Under the pieces are notes generated by a model, which did no database searches, was not told the DNA's origin, and saw only the letters and a program-made list of their open reading frames with translations. From the NCBI RefSeq assembly GCF_900142285.1, contig NZ_FRAJ01000003.1, forward strand, positions 257,262-321,261: a stretch of 64,000 bases of DNA. The letters are read 5' to 3'. Of this stretch, positions 26,644 through 37,202 are shown in pieces (the first letter of the stretch is position 1; the number at the start of each line of letters is the position of its first letter). This stretch comes from Caminicella sporogenes DSM 14501. GTDB taxonomy: Bacteria > Bacillota > Clostridia > Peptostreptococcales > Caminicellaceae. The position numbers and the translations under genes are program-made.

Positions 26644-27054
26644 TCACCTCTGGCTATCTAAATATCCCTGTAAAATATAAACTGCTGCAACTTTATCAAT
26701 AACCTTTTTTCGCTTTTTCCTACTAATATCAGCTGAAATCAACATTTTCTCAGCAGCAACAGTTGTCAATCTTTCATCCCACATTATTATTTCTACATCA
26801 ACTTTTTTCTTGAGCTTATCTGCAAACTTTAATACTTTTTCTCCCTGCGGTCCTATCGTACCATTCATATTTTTTGGAAGTCCTATGACTATTTTCTTTA
26901 CTTCCATCTTTTCAACAATTTCTTTTATCCTGCCGAAATCAGCTTTATTGCTGGTTCTTCTTATAGTTTCCACCCCTTGAGCTGTTAGGCCCAATAAATC
27001 ACTTACTGCAACTCCTATGGTTTTATCTCCTACATCTAAACCCATTATTCTCAT
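26644..27054 (-). CDS. ruvX: RuvX/YqgF putative Holliday junction resolvase
   Basis: 136 residues. RNase H-like fold with [16 protein letters not shown] at the start, [15 protein letters not shown] in the middle and [10 protein letters not shown] near 92, with the acidic catalytic residues of the family. Known or proposed for pre-16S rRNA 5'-end processing and junction resolution. In the conserved order ireB-ruvX-yrzB. Confidence 0.93.
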   Translation of the reverse strand: MRIMGLDVGDKTIGVAVSDLLGLTAQGVETIRRTSNKADFGRIKEIVEKMEVKKIVIGLPKNMNGTIGPQGEKVLKFADKLKKKVDVEIIMWDERLTTVAAEKMLISADISRKKRKKVIDKVAAVYILQGYLDSQR

Positions 27055-27067
27055 AATTTCCCTCTTT

Positions 27068-28018
27068 CTAAACTACTTTAATACAAAACAAAGGACAATA
27101 ACTGCTGCAATAGCCACATAAAACACATTTATCTTTATCTACAACTACTTTGTCGTTTTCAATTCTTAATGCATTTGCTTTACATGCCTCAACACATCTT
27201 CCACATCTTTCACACCAAAAATCTATATGTAGCCTCCTATTTTGTCTCGAAAGCTTATCTTCTATTTCCTTTGGCACTTTTTCACCATTAAATCTACATA
27301 CATTTGCAATAACTTCTTCAACTCTCTGCATACCAACAGCAATAGAGTCTAAAAATGGCAAGTTTAAAACAAATTCAAAACATTCGTCAATGTTATTTAG
27401 TAGATTTCCTCCGCCTAAAGGTTTCATTCCATATATTCCCTTGCCCTTGTCTTTAGCTAATTTTAATACTTCTACCATCTCATCGACAGTACCGTCTTGT
27501 ATACCTAATCCATTTTTATTTATAATCGGATGTATAACTTCAATTTCATCCATATTTATGCTAGCTTTAACAGCTGCAATTGTATGAGTAGATATTCCAA
27601 CTGCTCTAATTATTCCTTTTTCTTTCATCTTTATAAAATACTCTAATGCCTCATAATGCCCTTTTAATGTATACTCATTTTCTTGCTCATGTAAAAGAAA
27701 AATATCTATATAATCTCTATTTAACTCATCTAAAGCTTTTTTTAAGCTCTTTTCTGCTGTTTCTTTAGAATATGCATACGATTTAGTAGCTATAACTATA
27801 TCATTCCTATATTTATTTCCTAAAGCTTTATTTATATAACCGTATGTTTTATACAACTCAGCTGTATCTATAAAATTGACACCTCTATCAAATGCCTCTC
27901 TTATTACTCTAGCTCCTTCTTCCAAAGGCAAATTTGCTTGAAGCGGTCCTACCGTCAATCCTCCAAAACAAAGTTTTGAAACTCTTATATTAGTCTTTCC
28001 TAAAATATTATACTGCAT
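27068..28018 (-). CDS. Aldo/keto reductase with C-terminal 2[4Fe-4S] ferredoxin domain
   Basis: 316 residues. The AKR barrel shows the Asp-Tyr-Lys-His set: [12 protein letters not shown] (Asp, Tyr), VIATKSYAY (Lys) and FLLHEQ (His). After residue 265 two clusters [11 protein letters not shown] and [11 protein letters not shown] bind iron-sulfur clusters. Such fusions are common in anaerobes and reduce carbonyl compounds with electrons from ferredoxin or NADPH; the substrate is unknown. ATG 28018 is preferred for its GGAAGG spacing. Confidence 0.88.
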   Translation of the reverse strand: MQYNILGKTNIRVSKLCFGGLTVGPLQANLPLEEGARVIREAFDRGVNFIDTAELYKTYGYINKALGNKYRNDIVIATKSYAYSKETAEKSLKKALDELNRDYIDIFLLHEQENEYTLKGHYEALEYFIKMKEKGIIRAVGISTHTIAAVKASINMDEIEVIHPIINKNGLGIQDGTVDEMVEVLKLAKDKGKGIYGMKPLGGGNLLNNIDECFEFVLNLPFLDSIAVGMQRVEEVIANVCRFNGEKVPKEIEDKLSRQNRRLHIDFWCERCGRCVEACKANALRIENDKVVVDKDKCVLCGYCSSYCPLFCIKVV

Positions 28019-28031
28019 ATTCATTACCTTC

Positions 28032-30185
28032 CTAACTACTTTTTATTTCATCAACTATCAAATACATCAATGTTATCCCTAAAAATATTATAGCAGTTGC
28101 AGCTGCAACAACTCCTGAATCATTAACTATAAAACCAACTACACAAGCAATCAAAACACCCAACAGTCCTTTAGCAAGATTGTTATATTTCTCTAACACC
28201 TTTTTAGCTACACCAAATGGTCTATAAAATAAAATACTCAAAAATAATATAGTTGTCAAAAGTACTTTACTCCATATAGTTATTTCTAACAGTTTTATAT
28301 TCATGCAAATTTTTCTAAATATTATAGAATAAATAACTTTAAATCCTTCATTTCTTATCTGGCTTAAAGCATTTGCCAAATGAGTTTTATCATCAACAAT
28401 ATATAAATCCGTAAGCGAAATAATAAAAAGCAAAATTAAAACCGATAAAAAAATCAAACTAAAATCTCTCAATTTCAATCTCTTTTTAAAAAGCCTTAAT
28501 ATAACAAATACAGCTGAAATTACAGCAGTAATACTTCCACCTACATTTGCCCCTAATTTAGGATACCCTATAACATACACTATAAACATCAGAAAAATTA
28601 CGGGCAACATCTTGTTAATTTTAAATCTATCTAATAAACTCATTATAAAAACTAAACTAGCTCCAATGAGTATACCCATATATTCATTACCTATGCCATA
28701 ATACCTTGCTCCTATTATCGGATCATATCCTAAAAATGATAATTTCATTAACTTTGAATTGTTAAATAAATCTATTATTAATCCAATACTTGTAATACCC
28801 GATAATATTATTATACTATCTAAAGTTTTCCTTTTTAAAATAACAAGAGTGCTAGATATGACTATACTTATAATTATAACTAAAAAGAAACTTGTAAAAA
28901 GATTATTTACTGTAAATAACGGCAATATAAGCAGTGAAAAAGGTATTGACATCGTACCTAATAATAGATACTCAATATATTCAAAATGCTTTGATTTTAA
29001 TTTGCTACTAAATTGTATTGCAAAAAATGTCAAAATAGATATGATAATCTCAAAAATAGCAAAAGCATATAAAATTTTTATTCTATTCTTATATAAAAAT
29101 GCTGTTTCATTACTTAGATTTAATACAAAAGAAAAATTATCAGAAACACTTACTGTATTAAATGGTTTTCCTGTAAAATGTTTAAGCGAAGCATTAAAAT
29201 ATTCTGCAATATATGGAGCAATATCTATATTTCCTATTATACCTTTACGTTTTGTAGTTGAAGATGTCAATATTCTCTGATTATTATAATTATCAACTAA
29301 TATTACCGGTGTCAACTTTTTCCCAACATCAGAAGATTTAGTTGACGGAAAAGGACTTAATATTAAAATCTGTGTATTACTTAAATCTATTAAATTATAT
29401 ATCTTTTTTATAAAAATATCTATATCACTTATTATTCTATTTCTGTGTACTTCATACATTTCCTGTGTAACATTACTTTTATAATTTTCAAGCCTGCTAA
29501 TATCTCCGAGATCTATTATCATAAAATCATGAGTCTTTATAAATTCACTAAACTTTGTATAAATATATTCATAGTTAGTTTTTAATCCAAATGGATAATT
29601 ACTATCTTTTACTACTACTTTTTCGTCTATTTTTCCATCATCAACTAATCCGTACTCATCCATCCCTATTAAAGCACCTAATCGAATCTGCTTATCATCT
29701 GTATCAGAATTGCCTAAAACTACGGATTTTATATTTTTCTTACTAAGAGAACTCCCTAATGCCCCTATATATGGAATATAATTATTACTTTTATTTATAT
29801 TTATCAATTTTGCTATATCAATATTTATTATGTGTTTACCTTTATTTGTAAAACCTGTTCTTCTATTGTAAATTTCGTAACTATCAGTATTTAACTCAAC
29901 AAATTTTGAAGTATAATATGTCCCATCTGTCCTTGCAGCTGAACCAATAGTAGCACAAGAACTAAATTCATTATTATGTCCGTATCCTCTAGTATTCATA
30001 AGTCCAATAGCTCCATTTTTTGCAAGGTTTTTAACGAAAGGCATCTTGTCAATATCATCTAAATCTAATCTGCTGACTAAAATCACTATTAGCTTATTTT
30101 CACTCCCACTTTGTGAAAAACAAAAACTGCTATATAATAACATTAATAATATTGAAATAAAAAAAATTTGAGCTGTCTTTTTCAA
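28032..30185 (-). CDS. Membrane protein with extracytoplasmic alkaline-phosphatase-like domain
   Basis: 717 residues. An N-terminal signal peptide (about 1-24) precedes an alkaline phosphatase-like domain (about 28-355) with VILVSRLDL, DMPFVKNLAKNG-type and SCATIGSAARTDGTYY segments, and at least eight transmembrane helices after residue 365, ending with AAATAIIFLGITLMYLI. The nucleophile Ser/Thr cannot be fixed by eye. I do not recognise a named family. It sits in the ireB-ruvX block, where Bacillus has no such gene. TTG start 30185 has GGAGAG before it. Transfer of phosphoglycerol or phosphoethanolamine is a guess. Confidence 0.65.
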   Translation of the reverse strand: MKKTAQIFFISILLMLLYSSFCFSQSGSENKLIVILVSRLDLDDIDKMPFVKNLAKNGAIGLMNTRGYGHNNEFSSCATIGSAARTDGTYYTSKFVELNTDSYEIYNRRTGFTNKGKHIINIDIAKLININKSNNYIPYIGALGSSLSKKNIKSVVLGNSDTDDKQIRLGALIGMDEYGLVDDGKIDEKVVVKDSNYPFGLKTNYEYIYTKFSEFIKTHDFMIIDLGDISRLENYKSNVTQEMYEVHRNRIISDIDIFIKKIYNLIDLSNTQILILSPFPSTKSSDVGKKLTPVILVDNYNNQRILTSSTTKRKGIIGNIDIAPYIAEYFNASLKHFTGKPFNTVSVSDNFSFVLNLSNETAFLYKNRIKILYAFAIFEIIISILTFFAIQFSSKLKSKHFEYIEYLLLGTMSIPFSLLILPLFTVNNLFTSFFLVIIISIVISSTLVILKRKTLDSIIILSGITSIGLIIDLFNNSKLMKLSFLGYDPIIGARYYGIGNEYMGILIGASLVFIMSLLDRFKINKMLPVIFLMFIVYVIGYPKLGANVGGSITAVISAVFVILRLFKKRLKLRDFSLIFLSVLILLFIISLTDLYIVDDKTHLANALSQIRNEGFKVIYSIIFRKICMNIKLLEITIWSKVLLTTILFLSILFYRPFGVAKKVLEKYNNLAKGLLGVLIACVVGFIVNDSGVVAAATAIIFLGITLMYLIVDEIKSS

Positions 30186-30211
30186 AACTACTCTCTCCTA
30201 ATTTATTCTGA

Positions 30212-30469
30212 TTAACGTTCTAAATAATTTTTCAATAATTCTTCTATCAGTTCATCTCTCTCAACTTTTCTAATAATATTTCTTGCATTGTTATGACTAG
30301 TTATATATGTTGGGTCTCCTGAAAGAATGTACCCTACTATCTGATTTATTGGATTATAACCTTTTTCTTTTAATGCCACATATACATCATTTAAAATATT
30401 TCTTATCTCACTCCCTTCTTCCTTATCAACACTAAATTTCATTGTTAAATTATTCAGTTTGTCATTCAT
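30212..30469 (-). CDS. ireB: IreB-family regulatory phosphoprotein (DUF965, YrzL)
   Basis: 85 residues, matching the IreB pattern [31 protein letters not shown] and the basic C-terminal [12 protein letters not shown]. In Enterococcus, IreB is phosphorylated by the IreK kinase. It follows alaS, as in Bacillus and clostridia. GGAGGG precedes the ATG. Confidence 0.95.
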   Translation of the reverse strand: MNDKLNNLTMKFSVDKEEGSEIRNILNDVYVALKEKGYNPINQIVGYILSGDPTYITSHNNARNIIRKVERDELIEELLKNYLER

Positions 30470-30560
30470 TTTTTTCCCTCCAATTTATATATTGGTTATT
30501 TTTGTATAACAATATACGTTATAGTTATATTTTACCACTATTTTATCTAATATACACTTA

Positions 30561-30600
30561 TAAATTATAAACGAAGGCATATGCCTTCGTTTATAATTTA
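30561..30600 (-). terminator. Perfect 40-bp palindrome, terminator of alaS
   Basis: The two 20-base halves (TAAATTATAAACGAAGGCAT and its exact complement) have no unpaired loop in the DNA. It lies four bases past the alaS stop and would form a strong hairpin with a T-rich tail. Confidence 0.8.
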
Positions 30601-30603
30601 TAA

Positions 30604-33243
30604 TTATTTTATACTATTTAACACTAACTCTTTAACTTTTGATAAAGCCTTATCTATTTTTGACGGGTCCTTTGCTCCAGCTTGAGCCATATTTGGTCTT
30701 CCACCACCTCCACCACCTGCAATACTAGCTACTTCTTTGATTATCTTACCAGAATGTATACCTTTTTTAACTGCTTCATCTGAAGCCATAGCTATAAAAT
30801 TAACTTTTCCATCTTTTTCACTGCCTAAAACAATAAAGCTGTTTCCAAGTTTATCTCTTAATTTATCTCCTAAATTTCTTACGCTATTCATATCTAAATT
30901 TTCAAGTTTATATGCTACTACATTTATGCCTTCAATATTTTCAGCAGAATTAATAATTTCATCTAATGAAGAACTTGCTAATTTATTCTTTAACATATCA
31001 TTTTCTTTCTGTAAATTTTTAAGTTCCATATTTAATACTTCTATCTTGTTTTCTATATCATTTACATTCGTTTTTAAAGCAACTGCAATATTTTTAATTT
31101 TTTTATTCATTTCTGACATGTATTTATATACTGCTCTGCCTGTAATAGCTTCTATTCTTCTTACCCCAGCAGCTACACCTGACTCACTTATTATTTTAAA
31201 TAAGCTTATTTCACTTGAATTTCTTACATGTGTACCACCGCAAAGTTCTCTACTAAATTCACCTATGCTAACTACTCTTACAACCTGTCCGTATTTTTCT
31301 CCAAATAATGCTGTTGCACCCATCTTCTTTGCATTATCTAAAGAAGTTTCAATAATATCTACTTTTATAGATTCAAATATCTTTTTATTAACAATTTTTT
31401 CGATTTCTTCAATTTCTTCGTTTGTAATACCTTGAAAATGAGTGAAATCAAATCTCAATCTATCAGGAGTAACTAATGAACCTGCCTGTTCAACATGTCC
31501 TCCAAGTACTTCTTTTAATGCTTTATGAAGTAAATGGGTTGCTGTATGATTTCTAGCAGTATCAATGCGTCTTTCTACATCAATAGAAGCTTTTACATTT
31601 TCGTTTATACATACTTTTCCTTCTACTACTTTACCTATATGAAATACTATATTATTCTTTCCTTTTTTGCAGTCATAAATCTCTATTTTGAAATTTTTAC
31701 CATAGATTTTTCCTCTATCTCCTACCTGTCCTCCACCTTCAGGATAAAATGGAGTTTTATCAAGTATAATAGTAATTTCATCACCTTTTTCGGCATCATC
31801 TACTATTTCTTTATCTCTAATAATAGCTAATATCTTACTTTCCGTTTCATATTCATCATATCCAACAAACTTTGAATTTATTCCTTCTGATAAATCAAAT
31901 AATTCATCAGATTCCCAACCAGCTTCGTTTAATTCTTCTCTGGCACTTCTAGCTCTTTCTCTCTGTTTTTCCATTTCCTCATTAAATGCCTTTTCATCAA
32001 CTTTCATATTTTCTTCTTCTAAAATTTCCTTAGTTAAATCTAATGGAAAACCATATGTATCATACAACTTAAATGCATTTTCACCAGATAAAGTTTCCTC
32101 ATTATTTTCTTTTAGTTTCTGGATAAATTCTCTTAATATTTCCATGCCCTGATCTATTGTCTGCTGGAATCTTTCTTCTTCTATAGCTATGACTTTCTTA
32201 ATATAATCTCTTCTTTCTATAAGCTCTGGATAGGCTTCTCCTGAAACTTCTATAACTCTATCAACTAATTCGTTTAAAAAACTACTTTCAATTCCCAATA
32301 ATTTACCGTGACGAGCAGCCCTTCTTAATAATCTTCTCAAAACATATCCTCTACCTTCATTGCTTGGAAGGATTCCATCTCCTACCATAAAAGTAACTGC
32401 TCTAATATGGTCAGTAATTATTCTAATTGATATGTCATCTTTTTCACTGATACCATATTTTTTATTTGCTATTTTTACAACGCCATTAAGTATATGTTTT
32501 ATAGTATCTATTTCAAAAATTGAATCTACATTTTGTATTATACAAGCAACTCTTTCAAGTCCCATTCCCGTATCAATATTTGGTTTTGGAAGTGGATGAC
32601 ATATACCATTTTCATCTTTATCAAATTGAGTAAATACATGATTCCAAAATTCTACATATCTGTCACAGTCGCAACCCGGCTTACAATCTTCACTTCCACA
32701 GCCATATTCTTCTCCTCTGTCAAAATAAATTTCTGAACAAGGTCCACATGGACCAGTACCTATTTCCCAAAAATTATCTTCTTTCCCCAGCCTAACTATC
32801 TTTTCTTCAGGTACTCCTATCTTTTTATTCCAAATTTCAAATGCTTCATCATCTTCTTCATATATAGATACCCATAATTTTTCAACAGGCATCTTTAAAT
32901 GCTCAGTACAAAATTCCCAACCCCATGTAATAGATTCTTCTTTAAAATAATCACCAAAAGAAAAGTTTCCAAGCATTTCAAAAAAAGTCGCATGTCTTGC
33001 AGTTTTACCTACATTCTCTATATCTCCTGTTCGTATACACTTTTGACATGTTGCCATTCTAGTGCTCGGTGGAGTTTCTATTCCCATAAAATACGGTTTT
33101 AATGGTGCCATACCTGCATTAATTAATAATAAACTCTTATCGTTTTGAGGTACAAGTGAATAACTAGATTTTACATAATGACCTTTACTCTTAAAAAAAT
33201 CTAAAAACTTTTTTCTTATCTCATTTAAACTCATTTTTTCCAC
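30604..33243 (-). CDS. alaS: Alanine-tRNA ligase
   Basis: 879 residues from GTG 33243, which has GGGAGG seven bases before; an ATG six codons upstream overlaps that ribosome site. Class II core with motifs LLINAGMAPLKPYFMG and NFSFGDYFKEE, the editing-site zinc ligands in HTATHLLHKAL and CGGTHV, and the C-Ala domain with the GGGGGGRPNMAQAG glycine loop. It charges tRNA-Ala. It is controlled by the T-box leader upstream. Confidence 0.97.
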   Translation of the reverse strand: MEKMSLNEIRKKFLDFFKSKGHYVKSSYSLVPQNDKSLLLINAGMAPLKPYFMGIETPPSTRMATCQKCIRTGDIENVGKTARHATFFEMLGNFSFGDYFKEESITWGWEFCTEHLKMPVEKLWVSIYEEDDEAFEIWNKKIGVPEEKIVRLGKEDNFWEIGTGPCGPCSEIYFDRGEEYGCGSEDCKPGCDCDRYVEFWNHVFTQFDKDENGICHPLPKPNIDTGMGLERVACIIQNVDSIFEIDTIKHILNGVVKIANKKYGISEKDDISIRIITDHIRAVTFMVGDGILPSNEGRGYVLRRLLRRAARHGKLLGIESSFLNELVDRVIEVSGEAYPELIERRDYIKKVIAIEEERFQQTIDQGMEILREFIQKLKENNEETLSGENAFKLYDTYGFPLDLTKEILEEENMKVDEKAFNEEMEKQRERARSAREELNEAGWESDELFDLSEGINSKFVGYDEYETESKILAIIRDKEIVDDAEKGDEITIILDKTPFYPEGGGQVGDRGKIYGKNFKIEIYDCKKGKNNIVFHIGKVVEGKVCINENVKASIDVERRIDTARNHTATHLLHKALKEVLGGHVEQAGSLVTPDRLRFDFTHFQGITNEEIEEIEKIVNKKIFESIKVDIIETSLDNAKKMGATALFGEKYGQVVRVVSIGEFSRELCGGTHVRNSSEISLFKIISESGVAAGVRRIEAITGRAVYKYMSEMNKKIKNIAVALKTNVNDIENKIEVLNMELKNLQKENDMLKNKLASSSLDEIINSAENIEGINVVAYKLENLDMNSVRNLGDKLRDKLGNSFIVLGSEKDGKVNFIAMASDEAVKKGIHSGKIIKEVASIAGGGGGGRPNMAQAGAKDPSKIDKALSKVKELVLNSIK

Positions 33244-33475
33244 GAATACTACCTCCCTCATTCTTTTTCAAGTCCAATAAGTCTTAAAGCAATTTTTTAT
33301 TTTAATTTATATATTAAAGTTCATTAAACATATATTTAAACTCAACTTCCTTAATATTTAAAAATTCTAAATTAATTTTTAAAATTTTATAATTCTAACT
33401 AATAATCATATTTGATACTATTATGTCTAAATAGTATAACTTTTTGTAAAAAAATTTTTAAATTCCTAAACAAAA

Positions 33476-33517
33476 ATAAAAACTCCCGTTCCTATACTAA
33501 ATATATAGGGACGAGAG
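33476..33517 (-). terminator. T-box leader terminator before alaS
   Basis: Minus strand arms CTCTCGTCCCTATA and TATAGGAACGGGAG followed by TTTTTATTTTTG. This is the default terminator of the T-box switch. The 230 bases between it and the alaS start hold nothing else recognised. Confidence 0.85.
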
Positions 33518-33745
33518 CTATCCCGCGGTACCACCCTAATTATTACCAAAAGGTAATCGCTCATTTAAAGCACTTTAACGAGTGCCAATCGTTAACTTCT
33601 AATCTATTATAAAAATATTTCGAAGTTAAAGCTCTAGAGCTGCTTCAACCACCCTTGATGAGAAGACTTCCAGCCTAAGGTCTTCCTCTCTATGCATCAG
33701 GTTTAGTTTACTCCTCTCCTTCATAGCCTGTACATATTCTTTTTT
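33518..33745 (-). ncRNA. T-box leader of alaS
   Basis: The conserved T-box AGGGTGGTACCGCGG is at 33,522-33,536 on the minus strand, where the tRNA acceptor end pairs. Upstream, Stem I has an AGTA bulge and an AGAGAGGAAGACC box. Uncharged tRNA-Ala would stabilise the antiterminator and switch on alaS. An Ala GCU codon is present in the GAAGCAGCTC segment where the specifier is expected, but the exact fold was not computed. Confidence 0.9.
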
Positions 33746-33751
33746 GTCTAG

Positions 33752-33780
33752 ATTATATAGGATATGTTTATATTTGTCAA
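33752..33780 (-). promoter_or_regulatory. Consensus sigma-A promoter of the T-box-alaS unit
   Basis: Minus strand: TTGACA (33775-33780), 17-base spacer and TATAAT (33752-33757), a perfect match. Confidence 0.9.
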
Positions 33781-33796
33781 TCCTTATTAGCCATTT

Positions 33797-35023
33797 TTAG
33801 ATTTTTATCAACATTTTTACAATATGCTTCATAATAACTTTTATGCTTGCAGCAAATGGCACTGCAAATAACAAACCTATTATACCAAACATTTCTCCCC
33901 CTACTAGCAAAACTAAAATTACAAATATAGGATGAAGTCCCACGCTATCTCCAACTATTTTAGGTGATAATACAGCACTTTCTATCTGCTGAATTGTAAA
34001 AAAAGCTAAGATAACCCATAGTGCTTTAATAGGCTCATCTAGCAAAGCAACTATCACAGCTGGAACTGTACCAATTATAGGACCAAAGTATGGAACAACA
34101 TTCGAAATACCAGCTATTGTTCCAATTAAAAATGCAAATCTAACTTTAAGTATTAATAGAGCAAATATGCTTAATATACCAACTATTGCTGCTATTACTA
34201 ATTGACCTCTTATAAATCTACTTAAAACTTTATTTATATCTTTAAAAATACTTATCATCTCTTCTCTAAATTTTGCTGGAATAGAAATTATAACTTTCTT
34301 TTTAAAATAATCTGTATCTTTCAAAAAATAAAACGCATATATAGGCACAAGAACAATTCCTACTAGATTTGAAAAAAAATTCAATCCTTTCTGAGTTATA
34401 TGCCTAAAAAGGTCTATTATATGTACTTGAATATTGTTTAAATATTCTCTCAGTGCAACATCTATGCCTACAAATTCAGGTGGTAAACTATTCATACTGA
34501 CCATATATTTATAATATAAATTATTAATAAAATTAAATGTTCTATTTGTATAAGACGGCAAAATTTCCGTAAAATTTTTTATTTCTTTTGTCATTCTAGG
34601 AGTTATGGTAAATGAAAATATAGCCATAATTAAAAATATTCCAAAATAGACAATAGTTACACTCCAAAATCTAGATAATCTGTATTCCATCAATTTACAA
34701 ATCAGCGGATTTAAGAGATACGCAAAAATTACAGCCCATATTATTGGAATTAAATTTGATATAATAACATTTCTATATACATAAAAAATTATCATAAATA
34801 TTATTGCAATTACTGTCAAAAATATTATTATGTAAATTTTTCTATTAAATTTAATTTTGTATTTATAATTAACATATCTATTTCCAATATGAACTAAATA
34901 ATACAATGTAAATATTAATAATACAAATAGTAAGCTATTTATTAAAATCTTAATTCCCACATAAATTAAATTAATATTTTTAGTATTTGTCAATAATTGT
35001 ATAAAAGCACCTTGACTATCCAT
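33797..35023 (-). CDS. AI-2E family transporter (PerM/YrrI-like)
   Basis: 408 residues of membrane protein with about eight helices in the AI-2E layout: NLIPIIWAVIFAYLLNPL near 95, a long middle loop, then IAGISNVVPYFGPIIGTVPA and LSPKIVGDSVGLHPIFVILV near the end, which are family signatures. Members export varied small molecules or sodium. Bacillus yrrI lies at the matching place before alaS. Confidence 0.88.
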   Translation of the reverse strand: MDSQGAFIQLLTNTKNINLIYVGIKILINSLLFVLLIFTLYYLVHIGNRYVNYKYKIKFNRKIYIIIFLTVIAIIFMIIFYVYRNVIISNLIPIIWAVIFAYLLNPLICKLMEYRLSRFWSVTIVYFGIFLIMAIFSFTITPRMTKEIKNFTEILPSYTNRTFNFINNLYYKYMVSMNSLPPEFVGIDVALREYLNNIQVHIIDLFRHITQKGLNFFSNLVGIVLVPIYAFYFLKDTDYFKKKVIISIPAKFREEMISIFKDINKVLSRFIRGQLVIAAIVGILSIFALLILKVRFAFLIGTIAGISNVVPYFGPIIGTVPAVIVALLDEPIKALWVILAFFTIQQIESAVLSPKIVGDSVGLHPIFVILVLLVGGEMFGIIGLLFAVPFAASIKVIMKHIVKMLIKI

Positions 35024-35046
35024 TTTATCACCTTAAAAAATTCATT

Positions 35047-35073
35047 AAAAGCAGCTTAAATAAGCTGCTTTTT
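35047..35073 (-). terminator. Terminator between AI-2E gene and the small ORF
   Basis: AAAAGCAGCTTA and TAAGCTGCTTTT with a two-base loop, U-rich on both sides, just past the small ORF stop. Confidence 0.8.
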
Positions 35074-35074
35074 A

Positions 35075-35257
35075 CTATCTAAATAAATTCAATGAAGAAA
35101 CTGCACCCATAAACTTTGAAGCATCTCTTATAGCCCTAGTACCTTTCTTCATTATTCTTCTTCTCTGTCTAGGACTAGTTTTATATAAAGCATACATGCT
35201 AGCTGTTACTCCAAATAAGCTGCCTGCTATTATTCCCGACATAAATCTGCTTCTCAT
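35075..35257 (-). CDS. Small membrane-associated basic protein (YrzQ/DUF3918-like)
   Basis: 60 residues. One N-terminal hydrophobic helix (GIIAGSLFGVTASMYALY) followed by a very basic stretch (PRQRRRIMKKGTRAIRD). Small proteins of this make-up lie at the same place in Bacillus (yrzQ). AAGGAG precedes the ATG. The function is unknown. Confidence 0.65.
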   Translation of the reverse strand: MRSRFMSGIIAGSLFGVTASMYALYKTSPRQRRRIMKKGTRAIRDASKFMGAVSSLNLFR

Positions 35258-35346
35258 ATTAACACTCCTTTTTTTAAATTAACTCTTTCATTTCATTAAA
35301 TTATGTGCATAAATTGATTCTCTATAATTAGTTTGTGTATATTACA

Positions 35347-35883
35347 TTACTCTAATTCTAGAAATTTTTTCAAACCGCCAATATTATTTAAAATCGTATT
35401 TTTCATCTTTTCAGATAATAATATTTTAGAACTAGATAAATCAATAGATTTATCTACAGGAATAATTTGTATCCCGCTAAATATATCATCTAAAAAACCA
35501 TTTGTTAATACTAATCCCAATATCATTCCATCATTATTTTTAAATAATATATCTTGTACAAATCCTATCAAAGCTCCTTTTTCAGATACTACTTCTTTCC
35601 CAATAATTTCATCAACTTTTTTGTAAAAATCACGGCTACCCATAAATTTCTTTTTTGATATGAGATTTTTCTTATATTTTGCTTTTATAAACTTTTTTTC
35701 TATACAAAAAATATCATTAAATTGAATTATCTTTATTTTGTGCAAAATATTTCCACAATCAATTATAAGTGCTGATAGCTTTTTCGAGTTCAAATCTATC
35801 AAAACATCCTTAACTTCTCCCTCTTTTTTTCCTGTGTCGCTACATATAACAGGATACCCAATTATTTCACTTATTCTAAGCAT
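35347..35883 (-). CDS. PRC-barrel domain protein (YrrD-like)
   Basis: 178 residues with two PRC-barrel copies: MLRISEIIGYPVICSDTGKK near the start, and VDEIIGKEVVSEKGALIGFV near 95. These barrels bind RNA or protein partners, for example in ribosome maturation and photosynthetic reaction centres. Bacillus yrrD is a neighbour of mnmA as here. ATG 35883 is preferred over 35895 for its GGTGAT spacing. Confidence 0.8.
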   Translation of the reverse strand: MLRISEIIGYPVICSDTGKKEGEVKDVLIDLNSKKLSALIIDCGNILHKIKIIQFNDIFCIEKKFIKAKYKKNLISKKKFMGSRDFYKKVDEIIGKEVVSEKGALIGFVQDILFKNNDGMILGLVLTNGFLDDIFSGIQIIPVDKSIDLSSSKILLSEKMKNTILNNIGGLKKFLELE

Positions 35884-35934
35884 AACTATCACCATTTTAA
35901 TTTTTTATAATATTTATTTTTTCTTTTTTAAACA

Positions 35935-35965
35935 AAAAAATGCACAAAATAATGTGCATTTTTAT
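35935..35965 (-). terminator. Terminator of mnmA
   Basis: AAAATGCACA and TGTGCATTTTT with a short A-rich loop, overlapping the end of mnmA, with T-rich tails on both strands. Confidence 0.75.
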
Positions 35966-37065
35966 TTAACAGCTTTTTCTATTATTCCTCCACCTACTAA
36001 TATATCTCCATCATAAAATACAACTGCTTGTCCCGGTGTTATAGCCCTTTGAGGATTTTCAAACTCAACAATAACTTTGTCTTTTTCTAAAGGTTTTACT
36101 ACAGCCTCTGCAGGTTTTGCACTGTATCTTATCTTTGCCTGTACTTTTAATGGTTTAGTTAATTTGTCAACAGATATAAAATTTACATCTTGAGCTATCA
36201 ATTTAAATGAAAAGACATCTTTATTTTCTCCTATAACTACTTGATTTTTTTCAGGTATAATATTAATTACATAAGCAGGCTTCCCAAGAGATAATCCAAG
36301 TCCTTTTCTCTGTCCAATTGTATAATGTATAATACCTTTATGTTTTCCCAATACATTACCTTTTGTATCTACAAAATCACCGGGCTCAATTTTGTTTTCT
36401 ATATTTTCTTCAATAAAATTTCCATAATCATTATCTGGAACAAAACATATCTCTTGACTATCAGGTTTATTTGCGACATCAAGTCCAATTTCTTCAGCTA
36501 TTTTCCTTATTTCTTCCTTTGAAGTATACTCTCCTAAAGGCATAAGTATATGCTTTAACTGTTCCTGCTTTAAATTATAAAGAGTATAAGTTTGATCTTT
36601 CATTTCAGCTGAAGATTTTTTTATTAAATACCTTTTTTTCTCATCATCATAAATTATCCTTGCATAATGCCCGGTTGCCACATAATATGCCCCTAAAGAA
36701 TGAGCTTTTTTAAGAAGTTCTTCAAATTTTATATATCTATTACATGCAATACATGGATTTGGAGTTCTTCCTTTAAGATATTCATCAATAAAGTAATTTA
36801 TAACTTTTTCTTTAAAAACAGATTTAAAATTTACAACGTAAAATGGTATGCCTATCTTATTTGCTACTCTCCTCGCATCGTCTGCTGCTGAAAGCCCACA
36901 GCATCCGTCCTCGCTTTCAATATATTCTTCACTAGGCTCTTGCCAAATTTTCATCATTACACCAATTACTTCATATCCCTGCTTTTTTAAAAGATATGCA
37001 GCAACAGAACTATCAACTCCACCACTCATACCTACAACTACTTTATTTTTATCTAATGCAGTCAT
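35962..37065 (-). CDS. mnmA: tRNA-uridine 2-sulfurtransferase MnmA
   Basis: 367 residues. PP-loop [14 protein letters not shown], then catalytic Cys in [11 protein letters not shown] near 105, [14 protein letters not shown] and second catalytic Cys in [13 protein letters not shown] near 206. It makes 2-thiouridine at position 34 of tRNA-Lys, -Glu and -Gln, using sulfur from a cysteine desulfurase, which is encoded by the nifS gene just upstream. Confidence 0.97.
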   Translation of the reverse strand: MTALDKNKVVVGMSGGVDSSVAAYLLKKQGYEVIGVMMKIWQEPSEEYIESEDGCCGLSAADDARRVANKIGIPFYVVNFKSVFKEKVINYFIDEYLKGRTPNPCIACNRYIKFEELLKKAHSLGAYYVATGHYARIIYDDEKKRYLIKKSSAEMKDQTYTLYNLKQEQLKHILMPLGEYTSKEEIRKIAEEIGLDVANKPDSQEICFVPDNDYGNFIEENIENKIEPGDFVDTKGNVLGKHKGIIHYTIGQRKGLGLSLGKPAYVINIIPEKNQVVIGENKDVFSFKLIAQDVNFISVDKLTKPLKVQAKIRYSAKPAEAVVKPLEKDKVIVEFENPQRAITPGQAVVFYDGDILVGGGIIEKAVK

Positions 37066-37202
37066 ACTTTCACCTACTAACTTTAAATTATTTATCTACT
37101 AGCTTTTATAAATTTTAACCCCAAAAAATTAATATCAATTGTTTGTTAAAAATAGTTTATATCTCTATGTAAAAAATATTCAAAACTTCATACAATAAAC
37201 AA

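Noticed and set aside
27150-27587. 145-codon plus-strand ORF opposite the aldo/keto reductase
   Set aside because: A shadow frame of a clear enzyme gene.
30737-31435. 232-codon plus-strand ORF opposite alaS
   Set aside because: It is the mirror of alaS coding sequence, with no ribosome site or recognisable family.
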